Positions 1 to 6,847 of a DNA stretch of 9,150 bases are shown piece after piece. Where the stretch lies: assembly GCA_002747735.1 (NCBI GenBank), contig PDQE01000006.1, positions 1-9,150 of the forward strand, read 5' to 3'. The stretch is from Flavobacteriales bacterium (lineage in GTDB: Bacteria; Bacteroidota; Bacteroidia; Flavobacteriales; Flavobacteriaceae). A program made the translations under genes and the position numbers. The notes beneath the pieces are model-generated. The model did no database searches and was not told the origin of the DNA. It was given only the letters and a program-made list of their open reading frames with translations. Each line of letters opens with the position of its first letter. The first letter of the stretch is position 1.

Positions 1-2
1 CT

Positions 3-617
3 CTAAAACAATCCATGCAACTGGGCATCTATTTTATCAATAATGGAGCCCAAATCTTCCGGATTATCTACAATATCCAGATTATCCACATCAATTATAA
101 GGAGTTTTCCTTTGGTGTAAGTAGAAATCCAAGCTTCGTAACGTTCGTTTAAGCGGCTTAAATAATCTATACTTATAGTGTTTTCGTAATCACGGCCTCG
201 TTTGTGTATTTGACCCACTAAGGTTTGGATATTAGCCCGTAAATAGATGAGCAAATCCGGCGGAGAAACCAGATTTTCCATCAACTCAAAAAGCGAAGAA
301 TAGTTTTGAAAATCTCTGTTAGTTAACAAGCCCATAGCGTGCAGGTTGGGTGCAAAAATATGAGCATCTTCGTATATGGTACGGTCTTGTACTATATTTT
401 TACCACTGTCTTTTATGGCGAGAATTTGTCTAAAACGGCTGTTTAAAAAATAAATTTGTAGGTTAAAAGACCATCGTTCCATTTCGGAATAAAAATCGTC
501 TAAATAAGGATTGTCATCAACCGTTTCAAAATGGGGTGTCCATTTGTAATGTTTGGCCAAAAGTTTGGTTAAAGTGGTTTTTCCTGACCCTATATTTCCG
601 GCAATTGCAACGTGCAT
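3..617 (-). CDS. Deoxynucleoside kinase (dNK/dCK/dGK family)
   Basis: This 204-residue cytosolic enzyme should phosphorylate deoxynucleosides from ATP for dNTP salvage. The sequence shows a P-loop at the N-terminus (GNIGSGKTT, residues 7-15), an acidic residue after the first strand (E31 in HFETVDDNP), a conserved Gln in the substrate helix (Q54), the DRT motif after the second strand (QDRTIYED, 77-84) and an arginine-rich LID (KRGRDYE, 139-145). Together these are the hallmarks of the dNK family, and the length is normal. The ATG at 617 sits directly before the P-loop strand, so the start is secure; the stop is TAG at 3-5. The gene lies 40 bp behind the propeller-like gene on the same strand with no terminator between, so co-transcription is likely. 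Which deoxynucleoside it prefers (dA, dG, dC or T) cannot be read from the sequence. Confidence 0.93.
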   Translation of the reverse strand: MHVAIAGNIGSGKTTLTKLLAKHYKWTPHFETVDDNPYLDDFYSEMERWSFNLQIYFLNSRFRQILAIKDSGKNIVQDRTIYEDAHIFAPNLHAMGLLTNRDFQNYSSLFELMENLVSPPDLLIYLRANIQTLVGQIHKRGRDYENTISIDYLSRLNERYEAWISTYTKGKLLIIDVDNLDIVDNPEDLGSIIDKIDAQLHGLF

Positions 618-657
618 GGAGTCTGTTTTTTTAGTTTTGGTTGGTAAGTACTATTAA

Positions 658-1467
658 TTAATGGTTGATTTCTTTATAGATAAAAGTCATTTTGCCGTCA
701 AAGATATAAATTTCATTATTTAAAACATAGAAAGATTGTATGGGAATAGGTATTTTAAGTTCAAATTTTTTTAAATTACCCAATAATTTCCCTTTGAACA
801 AGCTATTTTCTTTTACTGTGTAAAAATTGTTGTTATATCTGCGTAATAGGTCTGTCTTATCCAATTCTAAAATGCTTTTAAAATATCCGTATTCATCAAA
901 TTCTAAAACGTAATTCTTACCCACAAGCCAACAATTCTTATAACTGCTAATCATATAAATAGGAGAAAAGTTTTTTTGATAAAAATTAAGCGGCCGGCTA
1001 CTTTCTATAACTTTATTGCTAATGTAGTCAAATACGTGCAGCCTGTTGTCATCATTGCTGTACAGCCATAATTTTTCACCGCCTGCCCATTGAGCATAGG
1101 TAATATTTAAGTTTAAAGCAGATTGGTCAAATAAGATATTCTCTCCCAGTTTATTAAGATTATTGTCTAAAAGCACCACCGCATTAAAATCATTATAAAA
1201 CACCAAAATTTTAAGTGGATTTTTTATATCTACGGAAGCTATTTTGCCTAAAGAGACCGTTTTAAAAGTTAGCGTAGTATCCAAAGATTTTTTATAGAGA
1301 ATATCATCTTTTAAATAATATATATTTTTAAACGGGTCTGTGCCAATAAAACTGTCAGCGTCTATTTTAAGGCTATCTGTTACTATTATTTGCAGGTTTT
1401 TATCAACAGCTTGACCAAAGCCAATATGGCTTATTAAATAAAAAAGTATAATTAAAAGAAATCTCAT
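658..1467 (-). CDS. Secreted hypothetical protein, probable beta-propeller fold
   Basis: This protein has 269 residues if translated from the ATG at 1467. It opens with a signal peptide (MRFLLIILFYLISHIGFGQA, likely cleaved near the final A), so it should be periplasmic or surface-exposed; there is no lipobox Cys. The rest is a string of short beta strands with repeated hydrophobic-turn-hydrophobic units (for example KLWLYSNDDNRLHVFDY and NEIYIFDGKMTFIY), which suggests a propeller, but I cannot assign a family or function. An in-frame GTG at 1482 would add five residues ahead of the signal peptide. I reject it because it overlaps a good -7 promoter element (TATATTTG, 1489 to 1482). It lies directly upstream of the deoxynucleoside kinase gene, 40 bp away, and is divergent from the antiporter gene. 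No functional link to the kinase is evident. Confidence 0.8.
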   Translation of the reverse strand: MRFLLIILFYLISHIGFGQAVDKNLQIIVTDSLKIDADSFIGTDPFKNIYYLKDDILYKKSLDTTLTFKTVSLGKIASVDIKNPLKILVFYNDFNAVVLLDNNLNKLGENILFDQSALNLNITYAQWAGGEKLWLYSNDDNRLHVFDYISNKVIESSRPLNFYQKNFSPIYMISSYKNCWLVGKNYVLEFDEYGYFKSILELDKTDLLRRYNNNFYTVKENSLFKGKLLGNLKKFELKIPIPIQSFYVLNNEIYIFDGKMTFIYKEINH

Positions 1468-1481
1468 TGATGCCAAAAACA

Positions 1482-1489
1482 CAAATATA
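1482..1489 (-). promoter_or_regulatory. Candidate -7 element for the propeller-dNK operon
   Basis: Read on the minus strand the bases are TATATTTG, an exact match to the Bacteroidetes -7 consensus TAnnTTTG. Transcription would begin close to 1475, leaving a very short leader before the ATG at 1467. No clear TTTG -33 element is visible at the usual spacing, so this is a consensus-based prediction. Confidence 0.5.
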
Positions 1490-1544
1490 ATTACTATAGT
1501 CTAAGATTTCATTGCTGTTTACGATGTATTTTTAAAAAAAATAA

Positions 1545-1552
1545 TATCTTCA
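1545..1552 (+). promoter_or_regulatory. Weak candidate -7 element for the antiporter gene
   Basis: TATCTTCA partly matches TAnnTTTG and lies 20 bases before the antiporter ATG at 1573. The 90-bp gap to the divergent operon must contain both promoters, which is the main support. No convincing -33 element is seen. Confidence 0.3.
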
Positions 1553-1572
1553 CCCAAATTTTATTTCAATTT

Positions 1573-3396
1573 ATGATAGAGTTAGCCGGAATTATCATTT
1601 TGGGAATTTTAGCTCAATGGGTAGCGTGGAAGTTTAAAATACCCGCTATTTTACCTTTGATTTTAATAGGTTTGTTGGTAGGGCCAATTGCTGCAGAATA
1701 TTTCTCAGAAGATGGGTCAAAATGGATAGAGCCTGTATGGAATGGCAAAAACGGTCTTTTCCCCGGAGAAGGCTTGTATTATTTTGTTTCGCTTGCTATT
1801 AGTATTATTTTATTTGAAGGCGGCCTTACGTTAAAACGCAATGAAATAAAGACAGTAGGCCCGGTTATTACTAAGTTAATTACCGTTGGTGCTGCAGTTA
1901 CATTCTTTGGCGGAGGTTTATTGGCTCATTATGTATTTGACTTATCATGGGAGTTGTCTTTTTTATTTGCTGCTCTTATTATTGTAACCGGACCTACAGT
2001 TATAACACCTATCCTTAGAAATATACCTTTAAAGAAAGATCTCTCGGCTATTTTAAAATGGGAAGGCATTCTTATAGACCCTATTGGTGCCTTGGTGGCC
2101 GTATTGGTATTTGAATTTATAATTGTAGGTGGCGGCAGTGGTTTTACCAAAACAGCATTGATAGAATTTGGCAAAATATTGCTTTTTGGCACTACTTTTG
2201 GCTTTACATTTGCCCACGCCTTAGCTTTTGCTATTAATAAAAATTTAATTCCACATTATCTTTTAAACGTAGTTTCGCTTTCTACTGTGCTTTTGGTTTA
2301 TGTAGAGTCAGATATTTTTGCTCATGAGTCCGGATTATTGGCGGTAGTGGTTATGGGTATGGTATTGGGCAATAACAAGCTGGACAATATAAAAGAATTA
2401 CTCCATTTTAAGGAATCACTTAGTGTATTGCTTATTTCCATATTATTTATCCTTTTGGCAGCCAATATAGATATGTCAGATCTTATGCTGCTAAATAATT
2501 GGAATACTGTTATTTTATTTGTGACAGTAGTATTTGTGCTTAGGCCGCTGGCTGTTTTTTTTAGTAGTCACAGGTCTAGGTTAACCATTAATGAAAAACT
2601 ATTTATCAGTTGGGTTGGCCCACGCGGTATTGTAGCGGCGGGTATAGCTTCGCTGTTTGGTACTAAATTGATAAAACAAGGTGTAGCAGGTGCAGAATAC
2701 ATTACTCCATTGGTCTTTATGATTGTATTAGGAACAGTATTGTTAAATGCTACCACGGCCAGGTTGATTGCAAAATTACTCAATGTTTTCTTAACCAAAA
2801 GTGAAGGCATTTTAATAGTGGGGGCATCTAAAGTTTCCAGAGTTATTGGTAAGTATTTAAAAGACAATGGCCGCCATGTGGTTTTAATAGATAATAACCA
2901 AAACAATATTGCCAAAGCTAAAAATATGGGAATAGATGCTTTGACCGCAGATATTTATGCCGATAGTCTTGGTGACTATATTGAATTAAATGATGTAGGT
3001 TACCTTATAGCACTTACCGGGAACTCAGATATTAACAAATATGTGGTTGATAAATTTAAACATCAATACGGAGAAAATGGTTATTACAGGTTAGTAAATT
3101 CCGATGAGATTTCAGATTTGGAAAACAATCAACAAAAGCATATTTTTTCCCGAACAGACGATTATATTTCTTTAATAGAAGTAGTTCGAAAATACCCCGA
3201 GATGCACGAGATAGAAATAGAATCTGAAGAACACTACAAAACTTTAATTGAATTGACAAAACAGGATGAGTATATTGTACCTGTTTTTATTAAAGACAAA
3301 GAGGGCTCACTAAAAATAATACCCGCAGACAGCAAAAATGTACCAACAGATGAAAATTCTAAATTAGTCTGTCTTGGAAAGGAATTAAAAGCATAG
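1573..3396 (+). CDS. CPA1-type cation:proton antiporter with C-terminal TrkA-N (RCK) domain
   Basis: This inner-membrane antiporter (607 residues) should exchange Na+ or K+ for H+. Residues 1-405 form a multi-span membrane domain with CPA1-like motifs: FEGGL at 81-85, TGPTV at 139-143, EGILIDPIGA at 164-173 and WVGPRGIVAAGIASL at 347-361. Residues 410-510 form a Rossmann TrkA-N/RCK domain (EGILIVGASKVSRVIG, then an acidic strand end at D440), followed by a tail that may be a degenerate RCK_C. In many family members the core motif is TDP; here it is TGPTV with an Asp in LIDP, a variant found in some NhaP-type bacterial members. The RCK domain suggests gating by NAD(H) or another nucleotide. 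The ATG at 1573 begins straight into the first membrane helix. The gene is single, convergent with the next one, and ends before a strong terminator. Which cation it carries is not decidable here. Confidence 0.9.
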   Translation: MIELAGIIILGILAQWVAWKFKIPAILPLILIGLLVGPIAAEYFSEDGSKWIEPVWNGKNGLFPGEGLYYFVSLAISIILFEGGLTLKRNEIKTVGPVITKLITVGAAVTFFGGGLLAHYVFDLSWELSFLFAALIIVTGPTVITPILRNIPLKKDLSAILKWEGILIDPIGALVAVLVFEFIIVGGGSGFTKTALIEFGKILLFGTTFGFTFAHALAFAINKNLIPHYLLNVVSLSTVLLVYVESDIFAHESGLLAVVVMGMVLGNNKLDNIKELLHFKESLSVLLISILFILLAANIDMSDLMLLNNWNTVILFVTVVFVLRPLAVFFSSHRSRLTINEKLFISWVGPRGIVAAGIASLFGTKLIKQGVAGAEYITPLVFMIVLGTVLLNATTARLIAKLLNVFLTKSEGILIVGASKVSRVIGKYLKDNGRHVVLIDNNQNNIAKAKNMGIDALTADIYADSLGDYIELNDVGYLIALTGNSDINKYVVDKFKHQYGENGYYRLVNSDEISDLENNQQKHIFSRTDDYISLIEVVRKYPEMHEIEIESEEHYKTLIELTKQDEYIVPVFIKDKEGSLKIIPADSKNVPTDENSKLVCLGKELKA

Positions 3397-3504
3397 TAAA
3401 AAAAACGCTTTAAAAAAACTAATATAACCGGTAAATTATTCATTGGGATGAACTTTTTTTAACCAAAATAATAAAAGAGAAGAGCTAGCTAAAATTTGTT
3501 CAAT

Positions 3505-3534
3505 AAAAAAAGCCCCAAAAAAAGGGCTTTTTTT
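3505..3534. terminator. Bidirectional intrinsic terminator
   Basis: A perfect 11-bp stem (3505-3515 with 3524-3534) encloses an 8-nt loop. The arms are an A-run plus GCCC and GGGC plus a T-run, so each strand has a GC core followed by a U-tract. It lies between the convergent antiporter and PepSY-like genes and serves both. Confidence 0.9.
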
Positions 3535-3559
3535 ATATTTTAAGAAAATTATTTCTTGT

Positions 3560-3880
3560 TTATGACTTAACGTCTTGTTGTTCTAAAACTTCACCTTCTG
3601 CACTAAAAAGAACTTTTACAGCACCTTTTTCGCCGGAAAGCTCTACCCAATATACTTCTTTGTCATCTTTTGCAGTTTTGTAAGCTTTGTTTGCAGTGTA
3701 ATCTGCAAAGTTAGCCGCTAAAGCAGCAGTAATAGCTTCAGGTAGATCAGCTACGGCTACTTCTTCCATTTGAACCTCTTGTACTTCTACAGCTTCTATT
3801 ACCTCTTCTTCTTGAGCAAAAGTAGCGTTAGTAGTGAAAATCATTAAAGCAATTGCGAATAAGAAACTTAACTTTTTCAT
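3560..3880 (-). CDS. Small exported PepSY-like protein (DUF2874-type)
   Basis: This 106-residue protein has a clear signal peptide (MKKLSFLFAIALMIFTTNATFA, cleaved before QEEE, residue 23), then an acidic low-complexity linker rich in E and V (residues 23-44). A compact domain follows from DLPEAI (about 45) to the C-terminus. That domain has a helix (LPEAITAALAANF), then DKEVYWVELSGEKGAVKVLF and SAEGEVLEQ, which is the pattern of the PepSY-like/beta-lactamase-inhibitor-like domains common in Bacteroidetes periplasmic proteins. Such domains are thought to bind or modulate partners, but the actual role is unknown. There is no Cys or membrane segment beyond the signal. The gene is monocistronic, with a TACGTTTG promoter element about 45 bp upstream of its ATG and a shared terminator downstream. 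Confidence 0.85.
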   Translation of the reverse strand: MKKLSFLFAIALMIFTTNATFAQEEEVIEAVEVQEVQMEEVAVADLPEAITAALAANFADYTANKAYKTAKDDKEVYWVELSGEKGAVKVLFSAEGEVLEQQDVKS

Positions 3881-3925
3881 AATGTTTTGTTTTTAATTAA
3901 AATTTATTTGTTTTTATTTACTCTA

Positions 3926-3933
3926 CAAACGTA
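3926..3933 (-). promoter_or_regulatory. Candidate -7 element for the PepSY-like gene
   Basis: The minus-strand bases TACGTTTG match the Bacteroidetes -7 consensus TAnnTTTG exactly. They lie 45 bases upstream of the ATG at 3880, which would give a leader of roughly 35-40 nt. No good TTTG -33 box is visible. Confidence 0.5.
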
Positions 3934-4104
3934 AGGTAGAAATCTAAAGAAAATCTGTGGTAGAGCAACAACATCTTTCTAGTTTTGCCTTTTTAACAAA
4001 ATTTTAAAATCAAGATTGAGGTTTTAAACCACTAAATTTTAACCTTCTTTTATCAAGGACGTAATAATAATTTTTTATTTTTACAAAAACCACCAATATC
4101 AATT

Positions 4105-5262
4105 ATGCCATTATATCACAGACAGGGAAAAATTCCGCATAAACGACATACCATATTTAAAAAAGATGATGGATCTTTATATTATGAACAATTGTTTGGC
4201 ACCATTGGTTTTGACGGTATGTCCTCTTTATTATACCATTTACATAGGCCTACTATGGTTAAAGAGGTTAGAAAGGCTTTGGATATTAGCCCTAAGGCGG
4301 CAGTAAAATACAATATCTCTTCGCGATTGCTTAAAGGTTTTGAAATTGAACCCGAAGATGATTTTTTAGAAAGCCGAAAAGTGTTGCTTTTTAACAATGA
4401 CGTTCATATTGCAGTTGCGGCTCCAAAAAGTTCGATAACGGATTATTATTATAAAAATTCTGATGCGGATGAAATGATTTTTATCCATAAAGGTAGTGGC
4501 ATACTTAAAACTTTTCTGGGCGAAATACCCTTTGAATACGGTGATTATCTTATTATTCCAAGAGGAATGATTTATCAAATTCACTTTAATTCAGAAGACA
4601 ACAGGCTGTTAGTAGCAGAATCTTATCATCCTATTTATACCCCTAAGCGATATAGAAACCGGTTTGGACAGCACTTAGAACACTCGCCCTTTTGCGAACG
4701 CGATTTTAAATTGCCTCAAAACTTGCAAACTTATGATGAAAAAGGCAATTTTTTAATGAAAGTAAAAAAACAGGGGCAAATGCACCACTTGGTCTATGCT
4801 TCGCATCCTTTTGATGTAGTGGGTTGGGATGGATACAATTTTCCTTACGGTTTTTCTATACACGATTTTGAACCTATTACAGGCCGTGTTCATCAGCCGC
4901 CGCCGGTACATCAGACTTTTGAAACAAGTGCTTTTGTAATTTGCAGTTTTTGTCCACGGCTATACGATTACCATCCGGATTCTATTCCGGCACCTTATAA
5001 CCATTCTAATATTGACTCTGATGAGGTTTTGTACTATGTTGACGGAGATTTTATGAGTAGAAACCATATAGAAAAAGGTTTTATTTCTTTACATCCGGCA
5101 GGTATTCCACATGGGCCGCATCCGGGTGCTTATGAAAGAAGCATTGGCCAAAAAGCTACCCATGAACTGGCCGTGATGATAGATACCTTTAAACCGTTAC
5201 AACTCACCCAAACCGCATTAGAAATTGATGATGGGAAATATTATAAATCTTGGTTGGAATAA
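4105..5262 (+). CDS. hmgA: Homogentisate 1,2-dioxygenase
   Basis: This cytosolic, Fe(II)-dependent enzyme cleaves the ring of homogentisate to maleylacetoacetate, the central step of tyrosine and phenylalanine catabolism. At 385 residues it is shorter than the human enzyme (about 445) and, as far as I recall, typical of the Bacteroidetes form. Key residues are visible: the candidate catalytic base H269 in PPPVHQTFE, and the cupin-type iron-binding stretch NHSNIDSDEVLYYVDG with H300 and E307. LHPAGIPHGP supplies H330 and H336, which line up with human H365 and H371. The N-terminal half holds the second cupin-like barrel (GSGILKTFLGEIPFEYGDYLIIPRG around 130-154; cited by position). The ATG at 4105 precedes MPLYHRQGKIP, the usual family start. 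A TATTTTTA sequence at 4076-4083 is a possible -7 element. No 4-hydroxyphenylpyruvate dioxygenase or fumarylacetoacetase gene lies in the window. A small exported protein follows 10 nt later. Confidence 0.96.
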   Translation: MPLYHRQGKIPHKRHTIFKKDDGSLYYEQLFGTIGFDGMSSLLYHLHRPTMVKEVRKALDISPKAAVKYNISSRLLKGFEIEPEDDFLESRKVLLFNNDVHIAVAAPKSSITDYYYKNSDADEMIFIHKGSGILKTFLGEIPFEYGDYLIIPRGMIYQIHFNSEDNRLLVAESYHPIYTPKRYRNRFGQHLEHSPFCERDFKLPQNLQTYDEKGNFLMKVKKQGQMHHLVYASHPFDVVGWDGYNFPYGFSIHDFEPITGRVHQPPPVHQTFETSAFVICSFCPRLYDYHPDSIPAPYNHSNIDSDEVLYYVDGDFMSRNHIEKGFISLHPAGIPHGPHPGAYERSIGQKATHELAVMIDTFKPLQLTQTALEIDDGKYYKSWLE

Positions 5263-5272
5263 TTTTAAATTG

Positions 5273-5596
5273 ATGAAAATATTTTTTTTAATAACCTTGT
5301 TAGCAGGTACCTTATTCCTCACTGCTCAGGAACGTACCGTAAATGTAGCTTTTGACAATTACGATAAAGATGGCTACAGTTTTGTAACCGTAACCAATGA
5401 CCCTAATACCGCAGAATACCTTTATTTTACGGATATAAAAGATGAATTAATAGATAAATTTGGACTTAAAAATGACAATACCGTGGGCCAACAATTCACC
5501 ATTACCTATTCCATAAGTACAAAAACTACTACAAATGAATTAGGCAAAGAGGAAACTAAAAATATTTATACACTTCTATCCATCAAGAAAAAATAA
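5273..5596 (+). CDS. Small exported hypothetical protein downstream of hmgA
   Basis: This 107-residue protein starts at the ATG at 5273. A longer in-frame reading from 5225 would lie inside hmgA and put 16 odd residues before a good signal peptide, so the later start is preferred. The signal peptide (MKIFFLITLLAGTLFLTA, cleaved before QERT) predicts a periplasmic or outer-membrane location; there is no lipobox Cys. The mature part is about 89 residues, apparently beta-rich, with no Cys, and ends in a basic tail (LLSIKKK). I do not recognise the family. The gap of 10 nt to hmgA and the terminator-like hairpin 30 bp downstream make it the second gene of an hmgA transcript. Whether it has any role in tyrosine breakdown is unknown; co-location may only reflect shared transcription. 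Confidence 0.75.
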   Translation: MKIFFLITLLAGTLFLTAQERTVNVAFDNYDKDGYSFVTVTNDPNTAEYLYFTDIKDELIDKFGLKNDNTVGQQFTITYSISTKTTTNELGKEETKNIYTLLSIKKK

Positions 5597-5628
5597 ATAG
5601 ACAAAGAATTTATCGAATGAAAAAATTT

Positions 5629-5659
5629 AAACGAGTTTGATAACTCATTTTTTATTTTT
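5629..5659 (+). terminator. Probable intrinsic terminator of the hmgA transcript
   Basis: Arms 5629-5637 (AAACGAGTT) and 5642-5650 (AACTCATTT) form a 9-bp stem with one C/A mismatch around the loop TGAT. A T-rich tract follows to 5659. It sits 33 bp after the stop of the small exported gene. The stem is AT-rich and therefore only moderately strong. Confidence 0.55.
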
Positions 5660-5683
5660 AACAAATATTTGAGGGTAATTTTA

Positions 5684-5814
5684 GGGTGTACGACAAATTT
5701 CCGTTTTTGTTAATATTTTTGATTTTCTGAAAATTAAAAACTCAATAAAATCAATTGTTTGACGGAACTGAAAAATCATAAAAATTTCTATTTACGGAAA
5801 TTTGTCGTACACCC
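5684..5814. repeat. 131-bp element bounded by perfect 21-bp inverted repeats
   Basis: The left arm is 5684-5704 (starting GGGTGTACGACAAATTTCC) and the right arm is 5794-5814 (ending GTCGTACACCC). They are exact reverse complements over all 21 bases and match no further on either side. The 89-bp interior is AT-rich, holds no reading frame of note and contains a smaller imperfect inverted repeat (TTTTGATTTTC / GAAAATTAAAA). I see no direct duplication in the flanks. The form suits a MITE-like or other non-autonomous element, or a large hairpin; no family can be named from one copy. It lies in the 335-bp gap between the hmgA transcript and the orphan gene at 5932. Confidence 0.8.
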
Positions 5815-5931
5815 GTTCGAACAGTAATCGACATTCAGAATTATATTAATAACTATTATCTAAACGCTTCAATCAGCCTGAAATTAAGGTTTTTGCAAAT
5901 AAAAACTTGAAAACTTAAAACATTTGATTAA

Positions 5932-6492
5932 ATGAAAAAGAGAAATATTATTTTATTATTGATTTTGTTAATTCTTTTATCTTTTTCAGTTATGAAATAT
6001 TCAGTATATATTAATAAGAAAAAGATATATAACGAAGATTTTTGGATTGATTTTGCAATTAATCATAAAAACTATAATTTACATTTAAAAGAAAAAGATT
6101 TTAACCTTAAAGATTTTAAAGACTATATTAATCTTAATAATCCAAAATTTGAAATTGATTTTAGCAAAAAAGATAATTTTAAGAAATTAAATTTTAACAT
6201 AAAAAGAATTAAAGATTCTATTTACATTTACGATTATGGCTTTGATAATTTAGACAAAGTATATGTTGTAAAAAATATTTCTTTCTTAAACTCTCTTTTT
6301 GTTAAAGGGGATTTAGTGTTGTACAAAAATATAATCTACCCTTTTGGAAATAAAATTACTTATGATTCTATACCTTTGCCACCTCCTGCCATTCCTGATA
6401 ATATTTTAGATAGCATTAAGGAATTAGATAGTTTAGACAGAATGAAATTTCTAGATAATTATAAGGACTTAGGAAGCGGCAAGCTGAATTAA
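5932..6492 (+). CDS. Unrecognised membrane-anchored protein of very AT-rich DNA
   Basis: This 186-residue protein has an N-terminal hydrophobic segment (about residues 5-22, IILLLILLILLSFSVM) preceded by KKR, so it is probably a signal anchor with the rest outside the cytoplasm. The body is dense in K, N, D, I, F and Y, with no Cys, no repeat and no catalytic motif that I can recognise. A proline patch (PLPPPAIPDN) lies near residue 150, before a charged C-terminal helix (DSIKELDSLDRMKFLDNYK). Base composition is extreme: hand-counted 60-base lines run from 13 to 33 % G+C, against 38 % in a sampled hmgA line. That, and the repeats on both sides, suggest recent acquisition. ATGAAAAAG at 5932 is a typical start. 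No clear promoter or terminator is seen. No function is proposed. Confidence 0.7.
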   Translation: MKKRNIILLLILLILLSFSVMKYSVYINKKKIYNEDFWIDFAINHKNYNLHLKEKDFNLKDFKDYINLNNPKFEIDFSKKDNFKKLNFNIKRIKDSIYIYDYGFDNLDKVYVVKNISFLNSLFVKGDLVLYKNIIYPFGNKITYDSIPLPPPAIPDNILDSIKELDSLDRMKFLDNYKDLGSGKLN

Positions 6493-6672
6493 CATTTTAT
6501 TATAATAGCCAAGAAATAAGTGTAAGAAATTATACTCCTTCAATTACGATGCTTAAAAAAAACTAAAACTGTAACTTTTTTTGATTTATTAACTAGGGCT
6601 TGCTGATTTTGTAAAAAACACATATAATTATTTGTTTAGCAGTATTTTATGTTGTTTTTTGTGGTTTTTTTC

Positions 6673-6703
6673 TTTGTCATCTATAAAAATTTTCGTATCT
6701 TAC
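6673..6703 (+). promoter_or_regulatory. Candidate Bacteroidetes promoter (TTTG-N19-TATCTTAC)
   Basis: TTTG at 6673-6676 and TATCTTAC at 6696-6703 are separated by 19 bases, which is the expected spacing for the Bacteroidetes -33/-7 pair; the -7 matches five of the six fixed positions if AC is allowed for TG. Transcripts would start near 6710 and run at once into the hairpin at 6722-6753. No intact gene follows. Confidence 0.5.
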
Positions 6704-6721
6704 ATGTATAAATCTATGCAG

Positions 6722-6753
6722 TTATGATAAAACAGGAGTGTGTTTTATCATAA
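6722..6753. repeat. Perfect 13-bp hairpin with 6-nt loop
   Basis: Arms 6722-6734 and 6741-6753 are exact reverse complements around the loop GGAGTG. No T-tract follows on either strand, so it is not an intrinsic terminator. The left arm includes an ATG (6724-6726) and the loop a GGAG, so in a transcript the stem would cover the start codon. It might be the remains of a translational control hairpin at the head of a transposon gene; that is inference. Confidence 0.6.
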
Positions 6754-6828
6754 TAGTCAGTGGATATATTCACCAATTATTAATCTGAGTTCGGTTAATC
6801 TTGTTTTCACAGAACGTATAGAATACTA

Positions 6829-6836
6829 TAGATTTG
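6829..6836 (+). promoter_or_regulatory. -7 element inside the insertion-sequence head
   Basis: TAGATTTG matches TAnnTTTG exactly, and a TTTC at 6805-6808 stands 20 bases upstream as a near-match -33 box. The same element is kept in the second copy (9105-9112). It would drive the transposase start at 6848, leaving a leader of only a few bases. Confidence 0.5.
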
Positions 6837-6847
6837 TACTTAAAAGC

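Larger units (their letters stand above)
6493..6784. other. Gene-free AT-rich stretch, possibly the decayed head of an insertion sequence
   Basis: No credible gene lies here. A small hairpin (6519-6525 with 6530-6536, loop GAAA) follows the orphan gene but lacks a T-tract. From about 6595 the order is: a sequence AGGGCTTGCTGA, a long T-rich stretch, a good promoter (6673-6703), then an ATG at 6724 opening only nine codons (MIKQECVLS, stop). That order resembles the left end and leader of an insertion sequence. It stops abruptly where the 260-bp terminal-repeat element begins at 6785. No matching right end is seen, so the reading is tentative. Confidence 0.35.

Noticed and set aside
1468..1482. 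GTG start at 1482 for the propeller-like protein
   Set aside because: It overlaps the predicted -7 element and adds residues before the signal peptide.
1929..2915. Antisense frames inside the antiporter gene
   Set aside because: They lie opposite a well-supported coding region, lack family features and have no promoter or start context; they are shadows.
5225..5272. Upstream start for the small exported protein
   Set aside because: It lies inside hmgA and would place sixteen residues ahead of a normal signal peptide; ATG 5273 fits better.
5815..5822. TTCGAAC shared with the ssrA T-arm, as a possible attachment-site remnant
   Set aside because: Only seven bases match and the core is a palindrome, so chance is enough; the neighbouring bases differ.
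6519..6536. Hairpin with GAAA loop as terminator of the orphan gene
   Set aside because: The stem has 7 bp with a G-U pair and no T-tract follows.
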